Source of the DNA: Blastochloris sulfoviridis
Lineage (GTDB): Bacteria > Pseudomonadota > Alphaproteobacteria > Rhizobiales > Xanthobacteraceae
Direction: 5' to 3'
NCBI RefSeq assembly: GCF_008630065.1
Contig: NZ_VWPL01000017.1
Coordinates: 1-64,000 of the forward strand
Length of the DNA stretch: 64,000 bases
Positions 24,643 through 32,393 of the stretch are shown piece after piece (positions within the stretch are counted from its first letter, which is position 1; each line of letters starts with the position of its first letter). Made by a program: the position numbers and the translations under genes. The notes beneath the pieces are model-generated. The model was not told the origin of the DNA and did not search any database. It saw nothing but the letters and a program-made list of their open reading frames with translations.

Positions 24643-24924
24643 ATGAACGGCAGCAGAACACGACGTCCGCTCGATGCGCGCAGCGCGGCCGAGGCGGCTT
24701 TCAAGGCCATCACCAACAAATCCCCTGCGCCGATCGAGCCGCGCGTCTCCGTCCGGCCGGTGCTGCCGGAATCGAAGGAGGTGTCGGTGCGGCCGGTGCT
24801 GCCGGAGGCCAAGGAGCAGGTGTCGCTGCGCCTCGATCAGGCCGTGCTCGACCATTTCCGCGCCGGCGGCCCCGGCTGGCAGGACCGCATCAACGCAGCG
24901 CTGCGCAAAGCCGCGGGCAAATAG
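24643..24924 (+). CDS. BrnA-like antitoxin without a toxin partner
   Basis: The 93-residue protein has a basic N-terminus, a duplicated linker (SVRPVLPESKEV then SVRPVLPEAKEQ, residues 35-58) and a C-terminal ribbon-helix-helix-like block (QVSLRLDQAVLDHFRAGG to WQDRINAALRKA). That block is typical of BrnA antitoxins. BrnA is normally encoded just after the toxin BrnT, but the 455 bp upstream and the gene downstream hold no BrnT. GGAGG precedes the ATG. It is either an orphan antitoxin or a regulator exapted from one. Its stop TAG belongs to a family A repeat. Confidence 0.78.
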   Translation: MNGSRTRRPLDARSAAEAAFKAITNKSPAPIEPRVSVRPVLPESKEVSVRPVLPEAKEQVSLRLDQAVLDHFRAGGPGWQDRINAALRKAAGK

Positions 24925-25023
24925 AACATTCTCTGCAGGTGGGAACCGGTATTGCGAAATAGAATGCAACGAATCAACAACTTAGAGCGACCCGCCGATG
25001 CCGTCGGATCGGATGGCGCTCTA
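24922..25023 (+). repeat. Interspersed double stem-loop repeat family A
   Basis: The copy begins TAGAACATTCTCTGCAGGTG and has ACCGGTATTGCGAAATAGAA in the middle. It ends with the hairpin CGCCGATGCCGTCGG and GGCGCTCTA. The first triplet is the stop codon of the BrnA-like gene. Confidence 0.88.
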
Positions 25024-25063
25024 ACCTTTACCGAACGTTCAGTGCCCACACCGGAGACCAGTC

Positions 25064-25375
25064 ATGGCCGATGATAACAAGAGCAATCGCGACGGAGCGG
25101 GCAAACCCGGACTCCTGCAGTACGAACTCGACGCCCGCACCTTGCGCGAGAAGACCGAGCGACTGAAGGCCCTGCGGCTGGCGCGCGCTGCGGCCGAGCC
25201 GGGAGCCGATTCGAAGCCCGCCAAGATCCGCTCGGCCCCCCGCTCGGCCGGTTCGACGGCCGCCACCACCAAGGGCGGCAAGCGCACGTCGGGAAAATCC
25301 GGCAAGTCGGCGAAGTCGTCGAGCAGCCTCTCGGACTGGCTGAAGGACCAGGAGGCGCTGGGCCGCAAGCCCTGA
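25064..25375 (+). CDS. Small hydrophilic hypothetical protein
   Basis: The 103-residue product has no signal peptide or membrane helix. Its N-terminal part (LREKTERLKALRLARAAAE, 27-45) is a charged helix. The middle (50-88) is a Lys/Ser/Gly/Thr-rich disordered segment (KGGKRTSGKSGKSAKSSSS). The end reads LSDWLKDQEALGRKP. Similar short proteins occur in related Rhizobiales, but I know of no function. Codon use looks native. The basic linker could bind nucleic acid; this is only a possibility. Confidence 0.65.
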   Translation: MADDNKSNRDGAGKPGLLQYELDARTLREKTERLKALRLARAAAEPGADSKPAKIRSAPRSAGSTAATTKGGKRTSGKSGKSAKSSSSLSDWLKDQEALGRKP

Positions 25376-25689
25376 TCGCTCAAGGTGTTGCGGGCGCAGG
25401 CAAGGCCCCGGCGGCGGCGATTCGAATGGGGCTGGGCCTGACCGCCAGCGCACGCCGGGGCAGGAATGCCTCCGCGCAAGGCTTCCGGGGTTGAAGAACG
25501 CGGCGAAATATGGCGTTCATCCCTCAGCTGGGCCCGCGGCCGTGCCGTCCAGCCCGCACATCATTTGTATACCTTAAGGCTGCAAAGTTCTTCGTCGCGG
25601 ACCGTCGTCCGCGACGCTGCAAATCATAGCTTGTCCCCGTGCAAGACCTGGTTGCACGACGGCAAAGGTTAGGACCGAGAAGGATCGCC
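25376..25689. other. Leader region of the L,D-transpeptidase gene
   Basis: No gene is seen. The region carries the 25-bp motif also found upstream of the exosortase cassette (25562-25585), a perfect hairpin (25593-25616) and the ribosome site GAGAAGGA just before the ATG. Confidence 0.55.
25593..25616 (+). promoter_or_regulatory. Perfect 10-bp stem hairpin in the L,D-transpeptidase leader
   Basis: CGTCGCGGAC and GTCCGCGACG are exact inverted arms around CGTC. No T-run follows, so it does not look like an intrinsic terminator. It may be an operator or an mRNA-stabilising stem 74 bp before the ATG. Confidence 0.5.
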
Positions 25690-26280
25690 ATGCGCTCGAA
25701 GCTGCTCGCGTTTGTCACCCTCGCCGTGGCCGCCGCCGGCCCGACGACGGCCGGCGCCACCTATGACGAACGTTATCCGCACACCTACACCTATGAGCGG
25801 CGGGGCGGCGGCATCGGTTACGAGAAGTTCGGCGCCTCGCCGATTCCGCGCCAGACGGTGCGCTATGACGGCCCCTACAGGCCGGGCACGGTGATCATCG
25901 ACACCGCTGAGCGTCGTCTCTACCTGGTGCAGCCGGGAGGAACCGCTCTGAGGTACGGCATCGGCGTGGGACGCCAGGGCTTCCAGTGGTCGGGCGTCAA
26001 GACGATCTCGCGCAAGGCGGAATGGCCGGACTGGCGGCCGCCGTCGCAGATGCTCCGGCGCCGGCCCGACCTGCCGCGCTACATGCCGGGCGGTCCCGAC
26101 AATCCGCTGGGCGCGCGGGCGATGTATCTCGGCTCCTCGCTCTACCGCATCCACGGCTCCAACGAGCCGGAGACCATCGGCCAGGCGGTGTCCTCGGGCT
26201 GCATCCGCATGACCAATGACGACGTGATCGACCTCTACAATCGCGTGCGCGTCGGCACCACCGTGGTCGTCCGGCGCTGA
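25690..26280 (+). CDS. L,D-transpeptidase (YkuD domain)
   Basis: The enzyme forms 3-3 peptidoglycan cross-links or attaches proteins to peptidoglycan in the periplasm. From the ATG at 25690 the protein has 196 residues, with a signal peptide (1-23, ending AGA). The YkuD domain begins at GTVIIDTAERRLYLV (about 66-80). The catalytic block is HGSN with His155 and SSGCIRM with Cys171. The length suits a single-domain rhizobial enzyme. The ribosome site GAGAAGGA supports this start over the upstream GTG. It converges on higA. Confidence 0.92.
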   Translation: MRSKLLAFVTLAVAAAGPTTAGATYDERYPHTYTYERRGGGIGYEKFGASPIPRQTVRYDGPYRPGTVIIDTAERRLYLVQPGGTALRYGIGVGRQGFQWSGVKTISRKAEWPDWRPPSQMLRRRPDLPRYMPGGPDNPLGARAMYLGSSLYRIHGSNEPETIGQAVSSGCIRMTNDDVIDLYNRVRVGTTVVVRR

Positions 26281-26326
26281 GAGACCGGACTGCCGAGGGG
26301 GGACGCAGCCGCGCCCCCTGCCACCC

Positions 26327-26635
26327 TCACGCCGCCGTCAGCGTCGGGATCTTCTCGATCTCGGCGCCAAGCTCCTTGCGAGCGACGTCGAGGTCGTAGG
26401 TCCGCTGCAGCGACAGCCACAGTTCGGGACCGTTGCCGCACAGCTTGCCCAGCCGCAGCGCCATGCCGGGCGTCACCGGCTGCCTCTCGGCAAGGATGTC
26501 GTAGAGGCTCTGGCGCGAAATCCCGAGCAGGCGCGCGATCTCCGCCTTCGGGATCGCCAGCGCCGGAATGACATCCTCCCGCAGCAGTTCGCCAGGATGC
26601 ATGGGCGGCAAACCAGCCGTCAGCTTTGCCGTCAT
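26327..26635 (-). CDS. higA: HigA-type antitoxin
   Basis: HigA is a DNA-binding antitoxin that neutralises HigB and represses its own operon. The 102-residue protein has the family start PPMHPGELLREDVIPAL and an XRE helix-turn-helix (about 25-62: KAEIARLLGISRQSLYDILA, then PVTPGMALRLGKLCG). The tail is NGPELWLSLQRTYDLDVAR. The ATG at 26635 overlaps by one base the position where an intact higB would stop (TGATG). With the toxin frameshifted, HigA may now act only as a repressor or anti-addiction remnant. Confidence 0.9.
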   Translation of the reverse strand: MTAKLTAGLPPMHPGELLREDVIPALAIPKAEIARLLGISRQSLYDILAERQPVTPGMALRLGKLCGNGPELWLSLQRTYDLDVARKELGAEIEKIPTLTAA

Positions 26636-26912
26636 CAGTGGTAATCCTCCGATCGACGTCGACCGCGTCCTCGCCGGCCCAGCCGAATGTGACCCGCCAG
26701 TTGCCACTGGCATCGAGCGCGTAGCGGCCCTTCTCGCCGCCCTTCAGAGCATGAAAGCGCAGGCCGGGGATATTCAGTTGCTCTGGCCGGCTCGCCGCAT
26801 CCAGCGCCAGCAGAATGCGCCGAAGCCGTGCCGGGTTCTGCACGCTCAGCTTGGAGACGTCGCCGGTCGCGGCAAACCGCTCCAGCCCCTCGCTCCGGAA
26901 TGAGCGGATCAT
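26635..26912 (-). pseudogene. higB: HigB toxin, apparently frameshifted near its 3' end
   Basis: HigB toxins are RelE-fold, ribosome-dependent mRNA endonucleases. The first 87 residues are well conserved: MIRSFRSEGLERFAATGD, LRRILLALDAA, IPGLRFHALKGGEKGRY and NWRVTFGW. After GEDAVDVD the family normally ends (Y)EDYH and stops. Here the GAG-GAT-TAC-CAC-TGA end is present but displaced by one base, so the frame reads on for about 138 residues through all of higA to 26235. The 278-bp span given runs to the ancestral TGA at 26635-26637. A one-base loss explains everything; sequencing error or programmed shifting are alternatives. Confidence 0.8.
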
Positions 26913-26923
26913 GTTTCGGTAGC

Positions 26924-26940
26924 GTAAGGCGATGCCTTAC
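26924..26940. promoter_or_regulatory. Palindromic operator upstream of higBA
   Basis: GTAAGGC-GAT-GCCTTAC is a perfect inverted repeat with 7-bp arms, starting 12 bases upstream of the higB ATG. HigA proteins bind such palindromes in their own promoter. The assignment is by position and symmetry. Confidence 0.65.
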
Positions 26941-26968
26941 ATGCCTCAAGCGAGAGCTTACACCGCCC

Positions 26969-27547
26969 TCACCGCCACTCGGCCCAGCCCTCGCCGACCA
27001 CGCAGACGCGATTCTGCGGCACGTTGAACCGGCACGCCTCGCTGGCGGTCATGCTGCCGAACAGCACCAGCAGCGCCCGCGTCACCCCGCCATGGCTCAC
27101 CACCACGGCGTCGCCGGCCAGCGTCTCGCACCAGCGCTCCAGGCGATCGGCAAGGTCGACGTAGCTCTCCCCGCCCGGCGGCGTGTGGGTCCAGGTGCTG
27201 CGGTCGCGGGCGGTGGCACCGGCGGGATCGGCGGCACGGATCTCGGGCCAGGTCAGCCCCTCCCAGCGCCCGAACGACAGCTCGGCAAGCCGCGCATCCA
27301 CCGCATAGGCTTCCGGCGTCAGGCCGAGCGTTGCGCGCAGAAGCTCCATCGTCTCGCGCGCCCGCACCAGCGGGCTGGCGACGAACGCGACGGACGCGAG
27401 GGCGGCCGGCGGCACGACGCCCGCCAGCCGGCGTGCCGATTCGGCGGCCTGCCGGCGTCCGGTGGGATTGAGCGAAATGTCGCGCCGCCCCTGCAGGCGG
27501 CCTTCGCGGTTCCAGTCGGTTTCGCCGTGGCGGATGAGGTAGAGCAT
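26969..27547 (-). CDS. Histidine phosphatase family protein (phosphoglycerate-mutase-like)
   Basis: The 192-residue protein starts at the ATG at 27547, just before the catalytic LIRHGETDWN (His7). The second catalytic residues are Arg in ASPLVRARET and His in VVSHGGVTRA. The motif LSFGRWEGLTWPEI is typical of small-molecule phosphatases (CobC/GpmB-like) rather than glycolytic mutase. The gene lies directly downstream of fabI on the minus strand, and this dnaJ-fabI-phosphatase order is familiar from Rhizobiales. The substrate cannot be assigned. Confidence 0.88.
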   Translation of the reverse strand: MLYLIRHGETDWNREGRLQGRRDISLNPTGRRQAAESARRLAGVVPPAALASVAFVASPLVRARETMELLRATLGLTPEAYAVDARLAELSFGRWEGLTWPEIRAADPAGATARDRSTWTHTPPGGESYVDLADRLERWCETLAGDAVVVSHGGVTRALLVLFGSMTASEACRFNVPQNRVCVVGEGWAEWR

Positions 27548-27633
27548 CGTCCGCGAGGGGGTGCCGGTCCTATGCAAGACGTGCAACTCCTGCGCAAGGC
27601 TCGTGTCCGTTGCGCAGGGTCCGACGGACCGCG

Positions 27634-28452
27634 TCAGTCCTTGGCCAGGGTCAGGTCCGGCGCGTCGGGGTTCTTCATGCCGACGACGTGGTAGCCGGCA
27701 TCGACATGGTGGATCTCGCCGGTGACGCCGCGCGACAGGTCCGACACCAGATACATGCCGACGTCGCCCACCTCATCAATGGTGACGGTGCGGCGCAGCG
27801 GCGAGTTCAGCTCGTTCCATTTCAGGATGTAGCGGAAGTCGCCGATGCCGGAGGCGGCGAGCGTCTTGATCGGCCCGGCCGAGACCGCGTTGACGCGGAT
27901 GCCGGTGGGGCCGAGGTCGGCGGCGAGATAGCGCACCGAGGCCTCCAGCGCCGCCTTGGCCACGCCCATCACGTTGTAATGCGGCATCCACTTCTCGGCG
28001 CCGTAATAGGTCAGCGTCAGCATGGCGCCGCCGGACTGCATCAGCTTTTCCGCCCGCTGAGCGATGGCGGTGAAGGAGTAGCAGCTGATGAACAGCGACT
28101 TGTTGAAGTTGTCCGCCGAGGTCTCGATGTAGCGGCCGGTGAGCTCATCCTTGTCGGAGAACGCGATGCAGTGGACCAGGAAGTCGAGCCCGCCCCAAAC
28201 CCGCTTCACCTCCTCGAACACCTGGTCGATGGTCGCCGGATCGGTGACGTCGCAATGGCCGACCACGGCCGCATCGAGTTCTGCCGCCAGCGGCCGCACC
28301 CGCTTCTCCAGCGCCTCACCCTGATAGGTGAAGGCGAGTTCCGCCCCCTGCGCATGGCAGGATTTGGCAATGCCCCAGGCGATCGACCGGTTGTTGGCGA
28401 CCCCCATCACGAGGCCGCGCCGGCCCTTCATCACGCCCGAACCACCACTCAT
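27634..28452 (-). CDS. fabI: Enoyl-[acyl-carrier-protein] reductase (NADH), FabI type
   Basis: FabI performs the last reduction of each fatty-acid elongation cycle in the cytoplasm. The 272-residue protein has the nucleotide motif of FabI rather than a classic SDR (GVANNRSIAWGIA). It also has the block LVHCIAFSDKDEL and catalytic tyrosine and lysine in LTYYGAEKWMPHYNVMGVAK. The substrate loop is SAGPIKTLAASGIGDF. The ATG at 28452 was chosen over a frame 25 residues longer because it gives the family N-terminus. It is flanked by the phosphatase and dnaJ genes in the same direction. Confidence 0.95.
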   Translation of the reverse strand: MSGGSGVMKGRRGLVMGVANNRSIAWGIAKSCHAQGAELAFTYQGEALEKRVRPLAAELDAAVVGHCDVTDPATIDQVFEEVKRVWGGLDFLVHCIAFSDKDELTGRYIETSADNFNKSLFISCYSFTAIAQRAEKLMQSGGAMLTLTYYGAEKWMPHYNVMGVAKAALEASVRYLAADLGPTGIRVNAVSAGPIKTLAASGIGDFRYILKWNELNSPLRRTVTIDEVGDVGMYLVSDLSRGVTGEIHHVDAGYHVVGMKNPDAPDLTLAKD

Positions 28453-28599
28453 GTCAGCCTCCGCCGTAACCGCCTCCCTATGGCACGGCCGCTCAGGCGG
28501 CAGCAAGCCGCGATCGAGCGAGCGCATATCCGGCAGTGGATAGACTTTCGTCCGCTTGCGGACCTGACACGCTCAGGGTGCCGTCGCGCGCAGCGCAAC

Positions 28600-29604
28600 T
28601 CACAGCGCCTGCGCGCGCCACTTGCGCATCAGGGCGTCAAGCTCCGGGTCGGCGGCATCGGGCAGCGCGATCTTGAGCGTCACCAGCAGGTCGCCGGCCC
28701 CGCCCGAAGGGTTGGGCAGGCCGCGTCCGCGCAGCCGCAGGGTGCGGCCGCTCGAACTCATCGGCGGCACGGTCAGCTCCACCGCGCCCTCGAGCGTGTC
28801 GACCCGCACCTTGCCGCCCAGCACCGCATCGGCGAGCGGCACCGCCGCCTCGGTGCGCAGATCGGCGCCGTCGGGCTTCAGCGTCGGGTGGGGCGCAACC
28901 TCCACCGTGACCAGCGCATCGCCGGGCTGGCCCTGGCGCAGCGGGCTGGCCTGGCCGAGGCCACGCAGCCGCACCGTCTGGCCGGAGGTGATGCCGGCCG
29001 GAATCGTCACCTCGACCTCCTTGCCGGTGGGCAGCGACACGCGCGTCTTGGCGCCCTTGGCCGCCTCCGCCATGGTCACCGTCACCTGGACGGTGACGTC
29101 CTCGCCGCGGCCGGTCGCCTGGCCGAAGCCGCCCTGGAAGCCCCCCTGGGGGCCGCCCTGCGGCCCGCCCCGGCCGCCGAAGGCGCCGAAGATGTCGCCC
29201 AGTATGTCCTCCATGCCGCCCGGCCCGGCGCCGCGGCCGGCGCGGCGCACGCCGTCGGGGCCGAAGGTGAAGGTCTCGAAGCCACCCGCCGGCCCGCCGA
29301 AGCCGCCGAAACCGGGGTTGAATCCGCCTTGGCCGCGCCCACCGGCGCCGGGATGAACCCCCTCGAAGCCGTGGAAGCGCGGCTTGCCTTCGGCGTCGAT
29401 TTCGCCGCGGTCGAACTGCTTGCGCTTGGTCTCGTCGCCGAGGATCTCGTAGGCGCTGTTGAGTTCGGCGAACTGGGTCGCCGCGTTGGGGTCGGTCTTG
29501 TTGGCGTCCGGGTGCAGCTTCTTGGCGAGCTTGCGATACGCTTTCTTCAGCTCATCGTGCGTCGCCTTGCGGCCGACGCCGAGCACGTCGTAAGGGTCGC
29601 GCAT
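28600..29604 (-). CDS. DnaJ-class co-chaperone lacking the zinc finger (CbpA-like)
   Basis: The 334-residue protein has an N-terminal J domain (4-68) with the DnaK-stimulating HPD at 31-33. A long Gly/Phe/Gln-rich linker (about 78-165) contains GGPQGG repeats. Two beta-sandwich substrate domains follow (EDVTVQVTVTMAEAAKG and onward). The CxxCxGxG zinc-finger repeats of true DnaJ are absent, so this is a type II J protein. It lies upstream of fabI on the same strand. The family A repeat at 29757-29860 separates it from the lipoprotein gene. Confidence 0.92.
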   Translation of the reverse strand: MRDPYDVLGVGRKATHDELKKAYRKLAKKLHPDANKTDPNAATQFAELNSAYEILGDETKRKQFDRGEIDAEGKPRFHGFEGVHPGAGGRGQGGFNPGFGGFGGPAGGFETFTFGPDGVRRAGRGAGPGGMEDILGDIFGAFGGRGGPQGGPQGGFQGGFGQATGRGEDVTVQVTVTMAEAAKGAKTRVSLPTGKEVEVTIPAGITSGQTVRLRGLGQASPLRQGQPGDALVTVEVAPHPTLKPDGADLRTEAAVPLADAVLGGKVRVDTLEGAVELTVPPMSSSGRTLRLRGRGLPNPSGGAGDLLVTLKIALPDAADPELDALMRKWRAQAL

Positions 29605-29756
29605 CCTTTGTCTTCTCCCGCGATCGTATGCCGAAGCTCCCGGCGTCCGTTCAGGCCCGCCGAGGCTTCGCCTCGCTCACCCTGAAGGTGGGGACTGCCG
29701 CGGCAGGATACAACGGTTTGCGCCCGGCTGCGGCATCCCGCTGCGACGAGCGCCCA

Positions 29757-29860
29757 TAGCATTTTCCGCAAAAGTGGGAACCGGTTTTGCGTAAGAAAAT
29801 GCGAAATCCCAATAACCTAGGGCATCCGATCTGATGCGGTCAGATCGGATGGCGCTCTAG
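29757..29860 (+). repeat. Interspersed double stem-loop repeat family A
   Basis: The copy begins TAGCATTTTCCGCAAAAGTG and continues ACCGGTTTTGCGTAAGAAAA. It ends with the stem ATCCGATCTGATGCGGTCAG and GGCGCTCTAG. Its right end supplies, on the minus strand, the TAG stop of the lipoprotein gene at 29857. Confidence 0.9.
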
Positions 29861-30273
29861 GTCTTGACGGCGAGCGGCCGCACCGCCTGCACCTTCCAGC
29901 CGTGCTTGCCGTTGAGGCAGGCCTCGCCCTGGTGCCACGTTTCATTGTCGCCGAAGACGCGCGACAGCAGGAAGGTGCGGCAGGTCTTTCCCGCCGCCGA
30001 GGCCACCGCAGCCGACAGCGGCGTGATGCTGCCGCGCGCACCGGTGAGCGGATTGTCCCACATCACGCTGGCGCCGGCGTCGGTGCGGCTCATCGCCTGG
30101 CTCAGCGCACCGCGGGCGGCGCGCCAGTCCATGTCGGGCACCGGCGTCAGCGCCGGCGGCGTCTTCACCGAGCCGGTGACGGTCGTGTCGTCGGCATCGT
30201 CGCCGAACAGCCCGCCCATCGGGATGGAAATGGCGGCGCAGCCGGACAGCAGCAGCCCGAGCCCGACAGCCAT
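29857..30273 (-). CDS. Lipoprotein of the RT0821/Lpp0805 surface-protein family
   Basis: From the ATG at 30273 the product has 138 residues. It begins with the hydrophobic [15 protein letters not shown], whose LLSGC is a lipobox. The n-region would be very short, and a start further upstream (the frame is open to 30408) would add basic residues, so the start is uncertain. The C-terminal domain carries [30 protein letters not shown] and [13 protein letters not shown], typical of this envelope family. Function is unknown. The gene is divergent from pdxH. Its stop codon comes from the end of a family A repeat. Confidence 0.8.
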   Translation of the reverse strand: MAVGLGLLLSGCAAISIPMGGLFGDDADDTTVTGSVKTPPALTPVPDMDWRAARGALSQAMSRTDAGASVMWDNPLTGARGSITPLSAAVASAAGKTCRTFLLSRVFGDNETWHQGEACLNGKHGWKVQAVRPLAVKT

Positions 30274-30408
30274 CGCGGCGGCGCCGAGGCGCCGGCACGA
30301 ACGCGCGGTTTTCTCCTCCCGCCGCGCTCGACTATAAAGCCGCGCCGGCTCGTACGCACCGCTGGCAACCACGAATCGCTTCACTCCGCACACGCGAGAC
30401 CGGTGCAA

Positions 30409-31029
30409 ATGGAAACGCCATCCTGGTTAACGACTGGTGATTTCACCGCGGCCGACGAGCCGTTTCGCCTGTTCCAGGCGTGGCTTACCGATGCGGAAGC
30501 GAGCGAGCCGAACGACCCCACCGCCATGGCGCTGGCCACCGTCGATGCAGACGGCCTGCCCAATGTGCGCATGGTGCTGCTGAAGGGAGTCGATGACCGC
30601 GGCTTCGTCTTCTACACCAACACCGAGAGCCAGAAGGGTCGCGAGCTCGACGGCCAGCCCAAGGCGGCGGTGGTGTTCCACTGGAAGAGCCTGCACCGGC
30701 AGGTGCGCGTGCGCGGGCCGGTGGAGCGGGTGAGCGACGCCGAGGCCGACGCCTATTTCGCCACGCGCCCGCGCGGCTCGCGCATCGGCGCCTGGGCGTC
30801 AGCGCAGTCGCGGCCGCTGGAGAGCCGGCTGGCGCTGGAGAAGTCGGTGGCCATCTTCACCGCCCGCTACGCCATCGGCGAGGTGCCCCGCCCGCCGCAC
30901 TGGACCGGCTATCGAATCCTGCCGGTATCGATAGAATTCTGGCATGATCGGCCCTTCCGCCTCCACGATCGCCTCCAGTTCCGCCGGCAGGCCGATGGAG
31001 GCTGGCAGAAGAGCCGTCTCTACCCCTAG
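30409..31029 (+). CDS. pdxH: Pyridoxine/pyridoxamine 5'-phosphate oxidase
   Basis: PdxH is an FMN enzyme that makes pyridoxal 5'-phosphate. The 206-residue protein shows [19 protein letters not shown] and the FMN and substrate residues in [19 protein letters not shown]. It also has [10 protein letters not shown], and the ending SRLYP matches the family's conserved RLxP terminus. The ATG at 30409 gives the full-length enzyme. It is divergent from the lipoprotein gene. The stop TAG is the first triplet of a family A repeat, and an SDR gene follows. Confidence 0.95.
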   Translation: METPSWLTTGDFTAADEPFRLFQAWLTDAEASEPNDPTAMALATVDADGLPNVRMVLLKGVDDRGFVFYTNTESQKGRELDGQPKAAVVFHWKSLHRQVRVRGPVERVSDAEADAYFATRPRGSRIGAWASAQSRPLESRLALEKSVAIFTARYAIGEVPRPPHWTGYRILPVSIEFWHDRPFRLHDRLQFRRQADGGWQKSRLYP

Positions 31030-31130
31030 AGCATTCTCCGCAGAAGCGAGTACCGGTCTTGCGAAAGAGAATGCGATAAACCAAGACCTTGGAGCGTCCG
31101 CTCGATCCGATCGGATCGGCGGATTCTCTG
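31027..31130 (+). repeat. Interspersed double stem-loop repeat family A
   Basis: The copy begins TAGAGCATTCTCCGCAGAAG, has ACCGGTCTTGCGAAAGAGAA in the centre, and ends with GATCCGATCGGATCGG and GGATTCTCTGG. The first triplet is the pdxH stop codon. Confidence 0.9.
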
Positions 31131-31194
31131 GTGTTCCAACCTTAGTGTTGCCGCTGCGCGATCCTGCCCGATCGCCAGCCCGCCGGAGCGTCCG

Positions 31195-31950
31195 ATGAGT
31201 TTCTCCCAGTCCAACCAGCCGGGCCGCACGCTTCTGCTCACCGGCGCCTCGCGTGGCATCGGCCACGCCACGGTGAAGCGCTTCGGCGCCGCCGGCTGGC
31301 GCGTCATCACCTGCTCGCGCCACCCCTTCCCGGAGGAGTGCCCGTGGGCGATGGGGCCGGAGGACCACATCCAGGTCGATCTCGGCGATCCCGACGACAC
31401 GCAGCGGGCGATCGGCGAGATCCGCGCCCGCCTGCCGGCCGGCGAGTTGCACGCGCTGGTCAACAATGCCGCGATCTCGCCCAAGGGCACGGGCGGGGCG
31501 CGGCTCGGCACCATGGATTCGGCGCTCGACATGTGGCGCAGCGTGTTCCAGGTGAACTTCTTCGCGCCCATCATGCTGGCGCGCGGCCTGGTGGAGGAGC
31601 TGAAGGCCGGCCAGGGCGCGGTGGTCAACGTCACCTCGATCGCCGGCGCGCGCGTCCACCCGTTCGCCGGCGCCGCCTATGCGACCTCCAAGGCGGCGCT
31701 GGCGTCGCTGACCCGCGAGATGGCCGCCGATTTCGGCCCGCTCGGCGTGCGCGTCAACGCCATCGCCCCAGGCGAGATCGACACCTCGATCCTGTCGCCG
31801 GGCACCGAGAAGATCGTCGAGGAGCAGATCCCGATGCAGCGGCTCGGCACGCCCGACGAGGTGGCCAAGATCATCTATGTGCTGTGCACCGAGTGGTCGT
31901 CCTACGTGAACGGCGCCGAGATCATGATCAATGGCGGCCAGCACGTGTGA
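31195..31950 (+). CDS. Short-chain dehydrogenase/reductase family oxidoreductase
   Basis: The 251-residue protein has the NAD(P)-binding TGASRGIGHA at 16-25, the structural NNAA motif, the catalytic Ser in VVNVTSIAGARVH, and YATSKAAL with catalytic Tyr and Lys. The end (MINGGQHV) is typical of FabG-like SDRs. Substrate cannot be read. No ribosome site or promoter stands out. It follows pdxH after a family A repeat and could be in the same transcript. Confidence 0.9.
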   Translation: MSFSQSNQPGRTLLLTGASRGIGHATVKRFGAAGWRVITCSRHPFPEECPWAMGPEDHIQVDLGDPDDTQRAIGEIRARLPAGELHALVNNAAISPKGTGGARLGTMDSALDMWRSVFQVNFFAPIMLARGLVEELKAGQGAVVNVTSIAGARVHPFAGAAYATSKAALASLTREMAADFGPLGVRVNAIAPGEIDTSILSPGTEKIVEEQIPMQRLGTPDEVAKIIYVLCTEWSSYVNGAEIMINGGQHV

Positions 31951-31976
31951 AGCGCATCCAATGACCTGAGCCTCGT

Positions 31977-32123
31977 CGTCCCGGGCAAGGGCCGCAGGCC
32001 CGCGATCGTCCGCTGTTTCACGTCGTCCCGGACGGCGCGTAGCGCCGAGCCGGGACCGTGCGCAGGAAGGGGGCCATTTTCGGATGACGATCCCGGCTCT
32101 CGCTCACGCTCGCCCGGGATGAC
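31977..32123. repeat. Interspersed palindromic repeat family B
   Basis: The stretch contains GTCGTCCCGGGCAAGGGCCG, CAGGCCCGCGATCGTCC, GTCGTCCCGGACGGCGCGTA and CTCGCCCGGGATGACAAAG. It seems to be one and a half units joined head to head, between the SDR and GIY-YIG genes. Confidence 0.8.
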
Positions 32124-32237
32124 AAAGCCCGTAGGGTGCAATAGCGAAAGCGTATTGCGCCAATATAGCGTCAGGAAACCGTGGCGGAATACGCTACACT
32201 GTTCTGTCATACATGGTTTTTTCGACCAGCTTTCAAG

Positions 32238-32373
32238 ACGTGGATGGCCGGGACAAGCCCGGCCATGACGGTGTTGCAGCGGCGTTCATTTTTTTGAAAC
32301 ACTCGAACGCCTGAAATTTATACACGTCAACTGTTATCCTCGTCATGGCCGGGCTTGTCCCGGCCATCCACGA
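32238..32373. repeat. Interspersed repeat family F, inverted pair
   Basis: The arms ACGTGGATGGCCGGGACAAG...CATGACGG (32238-32270) and CGTCATGGCCGGGCTTGTCC...CCACG (32341-32373) are exact or near-exact reverse complements. The spacer between them is AT-richer (about 70 bp). A related single copy lies at 4887-4919. Confidence 0.88.
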
Positions 32374-32393
32374 CTTCCTTTTTCTGAATTCGA

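Noticed and set aside
26235-26634. HigB as a genuine long toxin fusion reading through higA
   Set aside because: The extension is the out-of-frame reading of higA, and the normal toxin ending is still present one base out of frame.
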